Below are positions 28,849 through 38,517 of a DNA stretch of 64,000 bases, piece by piece (the first letter of the stretch is position 1; each line of letters opens with the position of its first letter). Below the pieces are notes generated by a model that was not told the origin of the DNA, searched no databases, and saw nothing but the letters and a program-made list of their open reading frames with translations. Position numbers and translations under genes: made by a program. Location of the stretch: NCBI RefSeq assembly GCF_000685235.1, contig NZ_ARYH01000001.1:496001-560000 (forward strand). The letters are read 5' to 3'. Source of the DNA: Hyphomonas adhaerens MHS-3. Lineage in GTDB: Bacteria > Pseudomonadota > Alphaproteobacteria > Caulobacterales > Hyphomonadaceae.

Positions 28849-28875
28849 CAAGGCCTGCCCCAGGGGGCGGGCCTT
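28849..28875 (+). terminator. probable terminator upstream of the nitroreductase gene
   Basis: The stem AAGGCCTGCCCC / GGGGCGGGCCTT, with one T-G pair, is followed by ATTTCTTT. It would stop transcripts from the SDR gene before they reach the nitroreductase gene. Confidence 0.55.
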
Positions 28876-28957
28876 ATTTCTTTGCCGCAACGGAAGGGGC
28901 TGTCAGACGGGCCGGGTGCGCTACAAGGGTTCCGATAACAGATTGGGAGGTCCACCC

Positions 28958-29635
28958 GTGGAATATGATGACGTAGTGCGTGGCCGGCGCAGTATCCGGG
29001 GCTTCCTCGACAAGCCGGTGCCGAAAGCCCTCGTCCGCGAGATCCTCGAAATCGCCATGCGCGCGCCGACCTCGCTGAACTCCCAGCCCTGGAATTTCTA
29101 TGTCGTCTCCGGCGATGTGCTGGACCGGATCCGCAAGGGCAATGTCGAGCGCAACGTGGCCGGTGTGCCCGACAGCCGCGAATTCCGCATGGGCCCGCCC
29201 TATGACGGCGTGCACCGCGAGCGCCAGGTGGAGATCGCCATCCAGTTGTTCCAGGCCATGGGCATCGAGCGCCATGACAAGGAAGCGCGCATGGACTGGG
29301 TGCTGCGGGGCTTCCGCCAGTTCGACGCGCCGGTCTCCATCGTGGTGACCTATGACAAGGCCCTCGCAGGCGGCGACATCCCGCCCTTTGATTGTGGCGG
29401 CGTCGTCAATGGCATCGTCAATGCCGCGTGGAACCGGGGCCTTGGCTGCGTCATCAATTCCCAGGGCATCATGCAGAGCCCCGTCGTGCGCGAAGAGGCC
29501 GGCATCCCGGACGATCAGGTGATCCAGACCTGCGTCGCCATGGGCTGGCCGGACGAGACGTTCCCGGCGAACGCGGTCGTGTCAAAGCGGAAGTCCGTAG
29601 ACGAAGCGGCCACCTTCCTCGGTTTTGACGACTAG
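28958..29635 (+). CDS. nitroreductase-family flavoprotein
   Basis: This is an FMN-dependent oxidoreductase of 225 residues. The flavin-binding N-terminus is RGRRSIRGFLDKPVPKALV, followed by APTSLNSQPWNFYVV, with the C-terminal AWNRGLGCVINSQG loop. Such enzymes reduce nitro groups, quinones or enones with NAD(P)H. The start is decided by GGGAGG 8 bases before the GTG at 28958; the longer frame from 28916 has no ribosome site. Its stop overlaps the convergent UPF0316 gene by 4 bases. Confidence 0.88.
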   Translation: MEYDDVVRGRRSIRGFLDKPVPKALVREILEIAMRAPTSLNSQPWNFYVVSGDVLDRIRKGNVERNVAGVPDSREFRMGPPYDGVHRERQVEIAIQLFQAMGIERHDKEARMDWVLRGFRQFDAPVSIVVTYDKALAGGDIPPFDCGGVVNGIVNAAWNRGLGCVINSQGIMQSPVVREEAGIPDDQVIQTCVAMGWPDETFPANAVVSKRKSVDEAATFLGFDD

Positions 29636-30165
29636 CGCGCAATCTTGGGGACGATCACCCGCTGCACATCCTCGATGACGACATAGGCGCCCGGGTCGGC
29701 ATTCCGGATGGCTGCCAGCACGCCGACAGCATGACTTTTAGGTACGATTGTCAGCAGGGTTGGCAGCTGTTGGCCTGAAGAGGCCACAGAAATCTGGATT
29801 ACCCGGACATCAAGTGCCTTGAGTGCATCGAGGATCTGATCGCTCTTATCCTGTGACAAAACGCGGATCTCGACCTTTCCCAGATCAAAGCGACTTTCGA
29901 TCAGCATACCGATCGATGTGCCAGCCGCATACCCCGAACTGTAGCCGAGCACCGCCCAGATATTGGTAATGCCAGTCAAAACCTGACTGACGGCCAGAAT
30001 CCAGATAGTTACCTCAAAAAAGCCGAGAATGGCCGCCGGGCGGCGGTGTCCCTTGGCAATCATGATCAGCCGCAACGTGCCTAGCGAGACATCGCATATC
30101 CTGAGAATGAAAATCAGGGCGGCCGCTTCCAGCAAGACCACTGAGGGCGCGGTAAATTCCAGCAT
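29632..30165 (-). CDS. UPF0316 / DUF2179-type membrane protein
   Basis: This is a 177-residue protein with three N-terminal hydrophobic helices (FILRICDVSLGTLRLIMIAKG, ILGFFEVTIWILAVSQVLTGI, LGYSSGYAAGTSIGMLIE), a layout typical of UPF0316. A soluble C-terminal domain of about 80 residues (VEIRVLSQDKSDQILDALK) belongs to the DUF2179 type. Its function is unknown; the soluble part resembles a small ligand- or nucleotide-sensing fold. GGAG precedes the ATG. It stands alone. Confidence 0.82.
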   Translation of the reverse strand: MLEFTAPSVVLLEAAALIFILRICDVSLGTLRLIMIAKGHRRPAAILGFFEVTIWILAVSQVLTGITNIWAVLGYSSGYAAGTSIGMLIESRFDLGKVEIRVLSQDKSDQILDALKALDVRVIQISVASSGQQLPTLLTIVPKSHAVGVLAAIRNADPGAYVVIEDVQRVIVPKIAR

Positions 30166-30291
30166 GATGCAACTCCGTCATGGCGATCCGGCAAGCTTTA
30201 CGCCTTACCGCATCCTGCGGGAATGGAAACCCGGCTGATATGCCCGGCTAAGCTGGGTCACGTCAGGCCACTTCAGAACGGACGTGTCCAA

Positions 30292-30786
30292 TTAGGCGGC
30301 CGCCAATGCGACAACAGCCATCAGCATGAAAATGGCAGACGCTGCCGAGGCGAGTGTGCGGACGGTGTTCCAGAAACTCCACGCCGGGACATAGCGGTGC
30401 CAGTAGGCCGCCGCGACGGCACTGTTATAGTTCATCCGGTCGAGGCGTTCGTTCATGGGCACATTGAAGACGACCGTCACACCGAACGTGCCGATCACAT
30501 AGGTGACCGCTGCCGAGACGATCCAGGTCGTCGCCGTCCCGCTCCCCTGCAGGACGGCCCACACCGCCATAAGGGGCGAGACGATGGCCATGCCGATCAG
30601 CAGGACCATGAACAGCGTGCGGAAAACCTTGCGGTTGATCTGCTGCATCGCCTCGATCCCGCCAGCGGGCTGAGTTGCCGCCAGCGACCGCATGACGAAG
30701 TCGGAAAAGGTGAGGAACACGCCGGCCACGAGGGCAAATGCGATCACGGAAAATTCGCTGGCAAGCAGCATCCATTGCGGGGTCAT
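30292..30786 (-). CDS. DUF1772 (anthrone oxygenase-like) membrane protein
   Basis: This is a 164-residue integral membrane protein with four hydrophobic helices. It has the family motifs GVFLTFSDFVMRSLA, AMQQINRKVFR and FNVPMNERLDRMN. DUF1772 proteins are related to anthrone oxygenases and are often found beside NmrA-type reductases and TetR regulators, as here. I chose ATG 30786 because GGAGA lies 5 bases before it; an ATG at 30798 is also in frame. It lies 32 bases after the NAD(P)-binding reductase gene and is probably co-transcribed with it. Confidence 0.82.
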   Translation of the reverse strand: MTPQWMLLASEFSVIAFALVAGVFLTFSDFVMRSLAATQPAGGIEAMQQINRKVFRTLFMVLLIGMAIVSPLMAVWAVLQGSGTATTWIVSAAVTYVIGTFGVTVVFNVPMNERLDRMNYNSAVAAAYWHRYVPAWSFWNTVRTLASAASAIFMLMAVVALAAA

Positions 30787-30818
30787 ATCAGTCTCCATTA
30801 CAGGGTTTGGTTCGCCAG

Positions 30819-31454
30819 TCAGCTGGTCAGCCAGGCTGGCTTGTGCAGGTAGGTATTGTCCGAAAGCTGATGGATCAGGAAATCCGCCACGTCGGCGCGG
30901 TTGATGTGAAACTTCAGCTTCCGGTCCGGCACGTCAGCTGTGACACCGTGGGCATAGGTGCCGGTGCGGGCGCCATCCCTGTAGGGACCCGGGCGCGCGA
31001 TGATCCAGTCGAGGCCGGAGGCAGCAATCTCTGCTTCCTGTGCCTCATGATCGGCGAACATGCGTTCCATCATCAGGGGGCCGAGGAAATATTTGTAGAG
31101 CCCCGGGATCAGGGGATAGCTGTCCCCTGCCCCGATGGACGAGAGGCTGACCAGCCGATTCACGCGCGCGGCCTTCATCGCCCGGATGATGCTGGCCGTA
31201 CCGGTGGCCCGGATGCCGCTCTTGTCCAGCAGCGGCGCGCCAAGCGCGCAGACCACGGCATCGGCCCCAGCGACGGTGTGATGGACCGCCTCTTCATCTG
31301 TCACGTCGCCCGTAACCTGAGTCAGGCCTTCGGGCAGGCCCGCCAGTTTTCCGGGCGACCGGACAAGCGCCGTGACGGCCATGCCCTTCTCCAGGGCCTG
31401 GTTCACGAAATGACGGCCAACACCGCCGGTTGATCCGAAAACAGCAATTCGCAT
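30819..31454 (-). CDS. NmrA-like NAD(P)-binding reductase
   Basis: This is an atypical short-chain reductase of 211 residues: N-terminal dinucleotide motif GSTGGVG at residues 8-14, GDVTDEEAVHHTVAGADAVVCALG, SLSSIGAGDS and LDWIIARPGPYRDG. It lacks a clear Tyr-x3-Lys pair, as in NmrA/YwnB-type sensor or reductase proteins. AAAGGAGG precedes the ATG. It is divergent from a TetR gene across a region with three operator-like palindromes, so repression by that TetR is likely. Confidence 0.85.
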   Translation of the reverse strand: MRIAVFGSTGGVGRHFVNQALEKGMAVTALVRSPGKLAGLPEGLTQVTGDVTDEEAVHHTVAGADAVVCALGAPLLDKSGIRATGTASIIRAMKAARVNRLVSLSSIGAGDSYPLIPGLYKYFLGPLMMERMFADHEAQEAEIAASGLDWIIARPGPYRDGARTGTYAHGVTADVPDRKLKFHINRADVADFLIHQLSDNTYLHKPAWLTS

Positions 31455-31470
31455 GACGGCCTCCTTTTGC

Positions 31471-31527
31471 TTGACACCATGTCAATTGACACGGCGTCAA
31501 ATAGGTGGTCACTTGACACTATGTCAA
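31471..31527. promoter_or_regulatory. three tandem 15-bp palindromic operators in the reductase/TetR intergenic region
   Basis: Sites lie at 31471-31485 (TTGACACCATGTCAA), 31486-31500 (TTGACACGGCGTCAA) and 31513-31527 (TTGACACTATGTCAA). All are TTGAC-N5-GTCAA inverted repeats. The first two abut directly. The third covers the TetR start codon and, on the minus strand, supplies a TTGACA that can act as -35 for the reductase promoter, with TATTTG 18 bases further. This is a direct sequence observation; binding by the adjacent TetR protein is inferred. Confidence 0.75.
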
Positions 31528-32111
31528 GCCCGAATCCCGATACCCGCCAAAAAATCCTCCAGGCCGCGGCCGACTTGCTGTCAGAAGGCAGCGGCACAGG
31601 CGTGCGCATGTCCGACATCGCAAAGCGTGCCGGGATCAGCCGGCAGGCCGTCTACCTGCACTTCGCCAACCGCGCGGACCTGCTGATCGGCGCGACGTTT
31701 TATGTCGATGAATTAAAGGACTCCGACGCACGCCTCGCGCCCAGCCGGGCCGCGAAAACCGGCCGGGAACGCCTTGATGCCTTCATTGAGGCGTGGGCCG
31801 GTTACCTGCCTGAAATCTACCCCATCGGCCGGGCGCTCATAGATATGAGCCCCACGGATGAAGAAGCCCGCAGCGCCTGGGCCCAGCGCATGCAGGACAT
31901 GCGGGAAGGCTGTGAAGCAGCCATCAACGCCCTGAAGCGCGATGGAGACCTCGCCTCCGGCATGCCCGCGCCGCAGGCAACCGACCTCCTCTGGACGCTC
32001 TTGCTGCTGCCGAACTGGGAACACCTGACCCAGACCTGTGGCTGGTCGCAGAAGCAGTATCTGAAACACATCACCGCCACCGCCCGGCGCCTGTTTGTCA
32101 TGGGTGCTTGA
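31521..32111 (+). CDS. TetR/AcrR-family transcriptional regulator
   Basis: This is a 196-residue regulator whose N-terminal helix-turn-helix reads TRQKILQAAADLLSE then MSDIAKRAGISRQAVYLHFANRADLL. The C-terminal ligand domain is unrelated to well-known members. The start could be ATG 31521, inside the third palindrome, or ATG 31479; the latter would be read through two palindromes and adds an odd peptide. It probably represses itself and the divergent reductase/DUF1772 pair, and possibly the GST downstream, whose upstream region repeats the first ten bases of the third operator. Confidence 0.86.
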   Translation: MSSPNPDTRQKILQAAADLLSEGSGTGVRMSDIAKRAGISRQAVYLHFANRADLLIGATFYVDELKDSDARLAPSRAAKTGRERLDAFIEAWAGYLPEIYPIGRALIDMSPTDEEARSAWAQRMQDMREGCEAAINALKRDGDLASGMPAPQATDLLWTLLLLPNWEHLTQTCGWSQKQYLKHITATARRLFVMGA

Positions 32112-32143
32112 GCCCGCCGGCGTTTTGGCGGATGATGCAACTA

Positions 32144-32158
32144 TTGACACTATAAGTG
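32144..32158. promoter_or_regulatory. operator-like half site upstream of the GST gene
   Basis: TTGACACTATAAGTG shares its first ten bases with the third palindrome in the TetR control region but lacks the second half site. It lies 28 bases before the GST start and may act as a weak operator or simply as a -35 element. Confidence 0.35.
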
Positions 32159-32185
32159 CCGTTACAAGCGGCCGGGGAGGGCATC

Positions 32186-33277
32186 ATGCTGAAGGTCTAC
32201 GGGCTCAAGGTTTCCTATTTCACGGGCAAGCTGGAAGCCTATCTGCGCTACAAGGAAATCCCGTATGAGTTCTGCCCGATGACGGCCAGGGACTTCATGC
32301 GCACCATTCCGGAAAAGACCGGCGCCATGCAGATGCCTGCCGTGGAACTGACGGACGGCCGCTGGATGACCGACACCAGCCCGATGATCGACTGGTTCGA
32401 GACCCAGCACCCTGATCCGCCGATCCTGCCGGAAGACCCGGCCCAGGCCTTTCTCTGCCGCCTCATCGAGGATTATGCCGATGAATGGCTCTGGCGTCCG
32501 GCCATGCACTATCGCTGGAGCTATCCGCTCTCCTCGAAACTGCTCGCCCGCCAGATCGCCGATGCGATGGGCCGGGACATCAAGGCACCCGGATTTCTCA
32601 AACGCCGGCGGACCGAGAAGCGCCAGAAGCATAATTTCGTGGACCGGGACGGCGTCACGCCGGACACCCGCGCGCATGTCGAAGGCAGCTACCTCAAACT
32701 CCTCGACATGCTGGAACCCATCTTTCAGGCCCGCCCCTTCCTGCTCGGCGACCGGCCGACGCTGGCCGATATCGGCCTGATGGGGCCCCTCTTCCGGCAT
32801 TTCGCAATGGACCCTGTGCCCGGCATCATCATGCGGGAAACGGCCTCCGGCGTGATGGCCTGGGTCTACCGCGTCTGGAATGCCCGCGCCTACCGCACCG
32901 GCGGTGATCTCGCCAGCGGTATCCCGGACGATCTGCTGCCATTGTTGCGCGAACTGGCGGAGACGCATCTTGAAGCGCTGAATGCCAATGCGCTTGCCTG
33001 GCAGGCTGGCGAAGCGCGCCATGGCATGACCCTTCAGGAAACGGCCTACCGGGACATTCAGACCTCCCAGTACCGGGCCTGGTGCCTTGAAATGCTGCAG
33101 GCCCGCTATCGCGCTCTGGACGAGACCACCCGCGAGACACTCGATCCCGTCCTGCAGTCCACCGGAATCCTCGAACCGCTGCTGCGCCTGCCGGATGTGG
33201 CCAGCCATTACGCCAATGCGGCGCATGCCCCCTTCGGCAAATCCCTTCCCGTGTTTGCAGAGATCCGGAACGGATAG
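32186..33277 (+). CDS. glutathione S-transferase-like protein with long C-terminal extension
   Basis: This is a 363-residue protein. The first 80 residues match a thioredoxin-fold GST N-terminal domain (LKVYGLKVSYFTGKLEAYLRYKEIPYEF, ending MTDTSPMIDWFET). An all-helical C-terminal domain follows, with RPFLLGDRPTLADIGLMGPLFRHF. The last 120 residues are an extra helical region longer than in typical GSTs. It may conjugate or bind electrophiles; no substrate is evident. GGGGAGG sits just before the ATG at 32186. It follows the TetR gene and may be under its control. Confidence 0.8.
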   Translation: MLKVYGLKVSYFTGKLEAYLRYKEIPYEFCPMTARDFMRTIPEKTGAMQMPAVELTDGRWMTDTSPMIDWFETQHPDPPILPEDPAQAFLCRLIEDYADEWLWRPAMHYRWSYPLSSKLLARQIADAMGRDIKAPGFLKRRRTEKRQKHNFVDRDGVTPDTRAHVEGSYLKLLDMLEPIFQARPFLLGDRPTLADIGLMGPLFRHFAMDPVPGIIMRETASGVMAWVYRVWNARAYRTGGDLASGIPDDLLPLLRELAETHLEALNANALAWQAGEARHGMTLQETAYRDIQTSQYRAWCLEMLQARYRALDETTRETLDPVLQSTGILEPLLRLPDVASHYANAAHAPFGKSLPVFAEIRNG

Positions 33278-33371
33278 CCTCCCTCGCGGCAGGTTCCGTT
33301 AGGAGAGTGCTGGCGCAGCCGGACTCCGGGCGTATAAATGTGCCGGAAATATTAGAAGAGGAACGCGTGAC

Positions 33372-34547
<1,176 letters not shown>

Positions 34548-34573
34548 ACCAGGCCTTCAAGTTGAATGGGCAA

Positions 34574-34605
34574 ACGCCGGACCTTCACAGGTCCGGCGTT
34601 TTTTT
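34574..34605 (+). terminator. strong rho-independent terminator after the thiolase
   Basis: A perfect 11-bp stem, ACGCCGGACCT / AGGTCCGGCGT, with a 4-base loop is followed by TTTTTT. It lies between the thiolase stop and the convergent asd stop. Confidence 0.92.
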
Positions 34606-34609
34606 GGTA

Positions 34610-35704
<1,095 letters not shown>

Positions 35705-35716
35705 TCAGGAAATGGC

Positions 35717-35798
35717 CGTCCCGCGCCTTGGCGGGACGTTGGTGAGGGTGGCTGGTTTCAGATCGCACACACCCGCAACGTCCCGCGAAGGCGGGTCG
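35717..35798. repeat. two copies of a CCCGC-loop-GCGGG palindromic repeat
   Basis: The first copy is CGTCCCGC / GCGGGACG around GCCTTG (35717-35738). The second is CGTCCCGC / GCGGGTCG around GAAG (35779-35798) and has one mismatch. Related palindromes occur at 61557-61572 and 63030-63046. These look like short intergenic repeats; they lie upstream of asd and beyond the end of the stress-protein gene. Confidence 0.55.
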
Positions 35799-35910
35799 TC
35801 TTTGGGGTAATAATGATCTGTGTCTTCAGCATGGCGCGCTGAATAATCCGCCACGCAGCGGAAGTAAAGTGCACTCACGCCGCACCGCCGCGCGCGACGA
35901 ATGCCGCGGG

Positions 35911-36345
35911 TTACCCCCCTCTGAGGATCAGCACGGAGCAGTTGGCGTGCAGCGCCGTCTGTGAGGCGTGCGAGCCGAACAAATGGTCGGTCAGGCGGGG
36001 ATGGTGCGTCGCCATGACGACAAAATCCACGCCGTGCTTTGCGATCACCTTCTGGATCGTCTCGTTCACCGCCTCATGGCTTTCGAACAGGGGCGTGATG
36101 GCGTGGCCGAGCCGTTCGGCTTCCTCCGCCACGAAGGCGTCGAATTCCGGCTTGCGGGCTTCCGGCATTTCCGTGAGGTGCGTCCCCAGCGGATTGGTGA
36201 CCGTGAGAATCGACACGTTCGCCCCGGCCGGACCGGCCAGGTACACCGCAGACTCTATGGCCAATCGGGACGCCTCCTTGTGGCGCATGTCGACGGGCAC
36301 CAGAATTTGCGTGATGGGAAAGGGCGGCGTGGTCTGTTCGGTCAT
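35911..36345 (-). CDS. universal stress protein (UspA family)
   Basis: This is a single-domain Usp of 144 residues with the nucleotide-binding fold: ITQILVPVDMRHKEASRLAIESAVYLA at the N-terminus and VMATHHPRLTDHLFGSHASQTALHANCSVLIL at the C-terminus. The loop GSHAS is a variant of the ATP-binding G-x2-G-x9-G(S/T) signature, so ATP binding is uncertain. Family members help survival under nutrient or oxidative stress. GAGGAG precedes the ATG. It stands alone. Confidence 0.85.
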   Translation of the reverse strand: MTEQTTPPFPITQILVPVDMRHKEASRLAIESAVYLAGPAGANVSILTVTNPLGTHLTEMPEARKPEFDAFVAEEAERLGHAITPLFESHEAVNETIQKVIAKHGVDFVVMATHHPRLTDHLFGSHASQTALHANCSVLILRGG

Positions 36346-36461
36346 GTAAATCTCCTCACCGCCAGCCTAACGGGTCTGGCCACCTTTGTCAGGCGGATGG
36401 CCTGCCGCACCGGGGCAGGCCTGCTATGCTCCCGGAAAACGAATCCCAAGGGGGGAAATCC

Positions 36462-37010
36462 ATGAAGACGCTGATCCCATTCATCCTGCTCATTTGCGGC
36501 CTCGGGCTGGCAGCATTCGTCTGGTACGGTAACAAGCGCGCATCGGAAAAATCTGATGAGGAACGGGTGCTGGAGGCGGTGCTCGAGCAGCAGGAACAAG
36601 CCCGTGCGGCGCAGGCCCGCGCAGAAAGCCTGATGTCAGACATCCTCGCCGCGCCGGCCGCCTGCGACGGCCTGACGACCGGAACCGTCTTCCGTCTCTG
36701 CGAAATGGAACCGGACGTGGGCGAAGACTGGCCGGACCTGATGGCCACCACCTCCCCGAAAGAACGCGCCTGCCTTCTGGACAGTTTCCACCAGACGAAC
36801 CGGCACGCCTTTGAGATCCGCAACGAGACTTATAACGGCGTCGACCCGGACAGTAACCGGATGGGCCGCTTCATGTCAGACCTCTGCACCGCCGCCCTGT
36901 GGACCGACGGCATCGACTATGGCGACACGGACAAACCGCTCAGCGATCTGATCGCGGGTTTCTATGCCGACCGGGCCACCTCGCGGGTCAAACCGGCGCA
37001 GTCATACTAG
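36462..37010 (+). CDS. hypothetical membrane-anchored coiled-coil protein
   Basis: This 182-residue protein has one N-terminal membrane helix (LIPFILLICGLGLAAFVWYG), a charged helical stretch (EERVLEAVLEQQEQARAAQARAE) likely to form a coiled coil, and a C-terminal domain with several cysteines (AACDG, LCEME, ACLLD, LCTAA). I do not recognise a family. A strong AAGGGGGG site precedes ATG 36462. Its stop is 12 bases from the convergent methyltransferase stop. Confidence 0.65.
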   Translation: MKTLIPFILLICGLGLAAFVWYGNKRASEKSDEERVLEAVLEQQEQARAAQARAESLMSDILAAPAACDGLTTGTVFRLCEMEPDVGEDWPDLMATTSPKERACLLDSFHQTNRHAFEIRNETYNGVDPDSNRMGRFMSDLCTAALWTDGIDYGDTDKPLSDLIAGFYADRATSRVKPAQSY

Positions 37011-37022
37011 CCCCTGCCCGCC

Positions 37023-37643
37023 TCAGAGCCGTTCCAGCACATAGACCGTGGCGCCGGCGTTTTCGCCATGCGCCGCAAGGTGCGGGCCGTATTCTTCAAA
37101 GCGGACGGCAACCTCGCCGCTGGCGATGCTGCGCTTCAGGCGGCCGCCATAGTCGTCCATCGCCATGCTCTGGTCATTCAGGGAAAAGGCCAGCAGGTCA
37201 CCGGGGGCAAGGATCGCGAGCAGGTCGTCATAGACCGACGCAGGTGCCCCTCCGACGCTGATCACGCCAATCGCCGTCACCGCCCGGTAGTCCCCCGGCT
37301 TGACCGGCAGGGGCACGGACGGGTCCGTTTCCCACAGCTTGTTATAGATGCCCTTGTTTCGCGCCACGGCGAGCATTTCGCCGGACAGGTCCGTGCCGTC
37401 GATCTGCGTGAAGCCCGCCTCCGCCAGGGCTGCGCCCGACAGACCGGTGCCGCATCCGAAGTCCAGGATCGGCGCGTCCTTGTCCGGCAGGACAGCTGCA
37501 AGCGCTTCGGCGACGCGCCGCGGCGTGGCGTAGCCGGTTTTCAGGATGTCCTGATCGTATTTGCCCGCCCATGCATTGTAGAGGTCGCGCATCCCGTCAT
37601 TGCCGGAAACGCGGTAAACTTTGTCGAGGAAATTATCGGTCAT
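37023..37643 (-). CDS. class I SAM-dependent methyltransferase
   Basis: This 206-residue product has the Rossmann-like SAM site ILDFGCGTGLSGAAL (motif I), IDGTDLSGEMLAVARNKG (motif II) and a later VISVGGAPASVYDDLLAILAPGDLLAFSLND region. The N-terminal LYNAWAGKYDQDILKTGYATP is common in small-molecule methyltransferases. The substrate is unknown. The start ATG 37643 is the first Met of the conserved domain; a longer frame to 37766 would extend into the divergent Kazal gene's promoter. Confidence 0.84.
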   Translation of the reverse strand: MTDNFLDKVYRVSGNDGMRDLYNAWAGKYDQDILKTGYATPRRVAEALAAVLPDKDAPILDFGCGTGLSGAALAEAGFTQIDGTDLSGEMLAVARNKGIYNKLWETDPSVPLPVKPGDYRAVTAIGVISVGGAPASVYDDLLAILAPGDLLAFSLNDQSMAMDDYGGRLKRSIASGEVAVRFEEYGPHLAAHGENAGATVYVLERL

Positions 37644-37809
37644 GGGAGGAACATACCGGAGCGACGGTGCCCAAGTCCATGTGACCAGAGCGAACAGCGC
37701 ACCGCCCTGTGGCCTGATCCAATTCTCCGGACGCACAATGCGGCACACCTTTTGGTTGATCTGCATTCATGCTAAAGTGTTTTCGGGAATAAGGTGGGAG
37801 ACAAATCCA

Positions 37810-38361
37810 ATGTGCAAAATACCTATGGTGACCGTTTGCATCACACTTTTTGCCGCCTGTGCGCCTGGCGCGCCAGTAGCAAAGGGGGAACATACCGTGC
37901 CGATCGGCGAAGTCTGCGGAGGATTCACTGAAGCAACGTGTGAAGGTGACGGCGTTACAGCGTATTGCAAACCCATTCCGGGCTCTGATGATATGTCCGG
38001 CATCTGCACGCCAATTGACGAGGCAGAAGATAACGCCAACACAACCCCAGCGCTGATCGATCCTGATGACGGAAGCATTGACGTCGTTGTTCAGTACGGC
38101 ATCCATTTCCCTTACACCTCGACATGCGGCGGCAAGAACGCTCCGCAAATGTGTGAGAATTCTGACGACGTTTGCCTCCTTCCAATCGGTTTCTGTGGTT
38201 CAACAGACAGTGGTGGACACTGTTTCACGAAGCCGGACGCCTGTACTGAAGAGATCGCCCCGGTGTGCGGTTGTGACGGCAAGACATACACAAATGCATG
38301 CGAAGCCCTCCAGGCTGAAACCAGCATTAGCTACATGGGCGAATGTGGATCGACGGAATAA
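37810..38361 (+). CDS. Kazal-type serine protease inhibitor lipoprotein
   Basis: This is a predicted lipoprotein of 183 residues. The signal peptide ends in LFAAC with Cys17 as the lipidation site. A middle region has several cysteine pairs (residues 36, 44, 53, 66, 106, 115). The C-terminus is a Kazal domain: Cys145-x7-Cys153-Gly-Cys155-DGKTYTNA-Cys164-x14-Cys179, with the hallmark PVCGCDGKTY. Kazal domains block serine proteases by a substrate-like loop. A surface inhibitor could protect against host or competitor proteases. The gene is visibly more AT-rich than its neighbours, which hints at acquisition. The SD-like GGTGGGAG lies upstream. Confidence 0.88.
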   Translation: MCKIPMVTVCITLFAACAPGAPVAKGEHTVPIGEVCGGFTEATCEGDGVTAYCKPIPGSDDMSGICTPIDEAEDNANTTPALIDPDDGSIDVVVQYGIHFPYTSTCGGKNAPQMCENSDDVCLLPIGFCGSTDSGGHCFTKPDACTEEIAPVCGCDGKTYTNACEALQAETSISYMGECGSTE

Positions 38362-38423
38362 CGGCTCAAACAAAAAACTGGAACCAACCATCGTCTTGGC
38401 GCCGACCGTCAATGATGAAAACA

Positions 38424-38457
38424 GCCCGCCTCATTGCTGAGGCGGGCTTCCTTTTCC
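38424..38457. terminator. bidirectional terminator between the Kazal and VWA genes
   Basis: A perfect 10-bp stem, GCCCGCCTCA / TGAGGCGGGC, with loop TTGC has T-rich flanks on both sides (TTCCTTTTCC on the plus strand, TGTTTTC on the minus strand). The two genes converge here. Confidence 0.85.
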
Positions 38458-38517
38458 GGGCGCGCTTGGTGCAGGGGGTCGCCGGAGCTGCCCGTTGGAG
38501 GTTCCAGTGAATGGGTC

